Program-made: the position numbers and the translations under genes
Source: Halohasta litchfieldiae
GTDB taxonomy: Archaea; Halobacteriota; Halobacteria; Halobacteriales; Haloferacaceae
DNA: 64,000 nucleotides
Direction of reading: 5' to 3'
NCBI RefSeq assembly: GCF_002788215.1
Contig: NZ_CP024845.1
Coordinates: forward strand, 310,001-374,000
Shown: piece after piece, positions 62,873-64,000 of the stretch
Layout: each line of letters opens with the position of its first letter
Position numbering within the stretch: the first letter of the stretch is position 1
Notes under the pieces: generated by a model
What the model saw: only the letters and a program-made list of their open reading frames with translations
Told to the model about the DNA's origin: nothing
The model's database searches: none

Positions 62873-64000
62873 ATGGTTGCAGATCCCGCGAGCAAAAAGC
62901 CGTCGACAGTGTCCTTCCCCGCGATTGTCGGCCAGCCGGATCTCAAACAGGTCCTGCTGCTTGCTGCGGCCCACGATGACCTCAGTGGCGCCGTGATTTC
63001 GGGCGAGAAGGGGACCGCCAAGTCGACCGCGGTTCGGGGGCTGGTCGACCTCCTTGGCGACCAGCGGGTGGTCGCCGACTGCCCCTACGGCTGCGATCCT
63101 GACGACCGTGGTGGGCAGTGTGCCGAGTGCCAAGCGCGGCCAACAGCGGAGTTGCCGGTCGAGACGCGGTCCGTCCCGCTGGTGACGCTGCCGCTGGGTG
63201 CAACGCGGGATCGCGTGGTTGGGACGCTCTCAATCGAGGATGCGATGGCTGGCGAAGCGGAGTTCGATCCGGGTCTGCTCGCCCGCGCGAATCGTGGGAT
63301 TCTGTACGTCGACGAAATTAATCTCTTAGACGACCACTTGGTCGACGTCCTGCTCGATGCGGCCGCAAGCGGTGTCAACACGGTCGAACGCGATGGAATC
63401 AGCGTCTCCCATCCCGCGGAGTTCACCATTATTGGGACGATGAACCCCGAGGAGGGCGAGCTGCGGCCCCAGCTCAGAGACCGGTTCGATCTGCAGGCAA
63501 CCGTGACTGGGAGCCAAGAGATTGACGACCGTGTCGAGATCATCGACCGTGCGCTCGGTGCTGACGACGAGGCGGCCACCGAGAAGTTCAGCGAGGAGAT
63601 CGACGTCCTCCGCGAGTCGATCCAAGACGCCCGCGAGTCAGTCGACAGCGTCTCATTGCCCGCGGAATTTAAACGGACAATTGCGGAGCTCTGTACCGAC
63701 GCCGAGGTCGACGGCCACCGTGCCGATATTGCGACTGCCCGGGCGGCTTTGGCATTGGCCGCGCTGGATGGTCGACCGAAAGTCATCGAATCGGATATTC
63801 AGGAGGCCGCCAGCTACACCCTGCCACACCGCCTCCAGAGCCAGCCCTTCGAGGAGCCACCCGATCCCGAGGAGCTACTGGACGACCATTTTGATAACGA
63901 GGACGGCGACGATGAAGACGACTCGGAGTCGACAGATGACTCGGAACCAGCCGATGACAACAGCGAGTCGACTGGTGAAGGGTCCGATGACGAGTCGACT
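62873..64000 (+). CDS. Magnesium/cobalt chelatase ATPase (BchI/ChlI part of a ChlID-type protein), truncated by window end
   Basis: The open frame runs 376 codons to the window edge. It starts ADPASKKPSTVSFPAIVGQP and has a Walker A GEKGTAKST at residues 44-52, a Cys cluster (CPYGCDPDDRGGQCAEC), Walker B GILYVDEINLL, the sensor region TMNPEEGELRPQLRDRFDL, and then a Glu/Asp/Ser-rich acidic linker. In ChlD-like proteins a von Willebrand A domain follows such a linker, so the gene probably encodes a fused I-D protein working with CobN. Confidence 0.9.
   Translation, partial: MVADPASKKPSTVSFPAIVGQPDLKQVLLLAAAHDDLSGAVISGEKGTAKSTAVRGLVDLLGDQRVVADCPYGCDPDDRGGQCAECQARPTAELPVETRSVPLVTLPLGATRDRVVGTLSIEDAMAGEAEFDPGLLARANRGILYVDEINLLDDHLVDVLLDAAASGVNTVERDGISVSHPAEFTIIGTMNPEEGELRPQLRDRFDLQATVTGSQEIDDRVEIIDRALGADDEAATEKFSEEIDVLRESIQDARESVDSVSLPAEFKRTIAELCTDAEVDGHRADIATARAALALAALDGRPKVIESDIQEAASYTLPHRLQSQPFEEPPDPEELLDDHFDNEDGDDEDDSESTDDSEPADDNSESTGEGSDDEST

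Overview
The window is chromosomal DNA from a halophilic archaeon (class Halobacteria). The evidence is very acidic proteins, moderately high GC with very frequent GTCGAC-type words, TATA boxes 20-30 bases before start codons with almost no 5' leader, a tRNA-Met interrupted by an intron, halocyanin, a PitA-type chlorite dismutase fusion, AglJ, GatD and several protein families known to me only from haloarchaea. Gene content and gene order resemble Haloferax/Halorubrum-type genomes, but I cannot name the genus.

Layout. 1-16 kb is mixed housekeeping: a site-2 protease, PitA, an aldo-keto reductase, a CBS protein, a hexapeptide acyltransferase next to an Nmad3-like protein, a universal stress protein, GatD, an ArsR-type regulator, phosphoglycerate mutase and several small membrane proteins. 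16-27 kb holds an intron-containing tRNA-Met, a 31-bp tandem repeat, a decayed malic enzyme remnant, a degenerate M24 peptidase homologue, heme A synthase between two paralogous PadR regulators, tRNA-Lys with a duplicated 3' end, and the N-glycosylation enzyme AglJ. 27.5-36 kb is a complete branched-chain amino acid cluster, leuA - leader - ilvB - ilvN - ilvC - small ORF - leuC - leuD - leuB, with overlapping starts and stops. 36-44 kb has a translationally coupled FIST sensor/histidine kinase pair, halocyanin, the menC-menA pair, gluconate dehydratase and a palindromic repeat array. 44-50 kb has glutaredoxin, NikR with a likely operator, a PAP2 phosphatase, an orphan solute-binding lipoprotein of unusual architecture, an LssY-like membrane protein and MscS. 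50-55 kb has aroC, porA-porB and an Lrp regulator. 56-64 kb is a cobalamin cluster, cobN-cbiC-cbiE-cobB, divergent from a truncated ChlID-type chelatase ATPase gene.

Most notable signals: (1) a 5' leader before ilvB that encodes a 26-residue peptide ending in a run of Val/Leu/Ile codons whose stop codon lies in the loop of a GC hairpin, which looks like an attenuator; (2) a solute-binding protein that appears circularly permuted and carries nine consecutive N-glycosylation sequons; (3) a four-unit 49-bp palindromic array whose hairpin stems covary; (4) a leuA reading frame that reaches no start codon without a frameshift; (5) an AATAATA-N5-TATTATT palindrome on the nikR promoter. No CRISPR array, rRNA gene, insertion sequence or prophage was seen.
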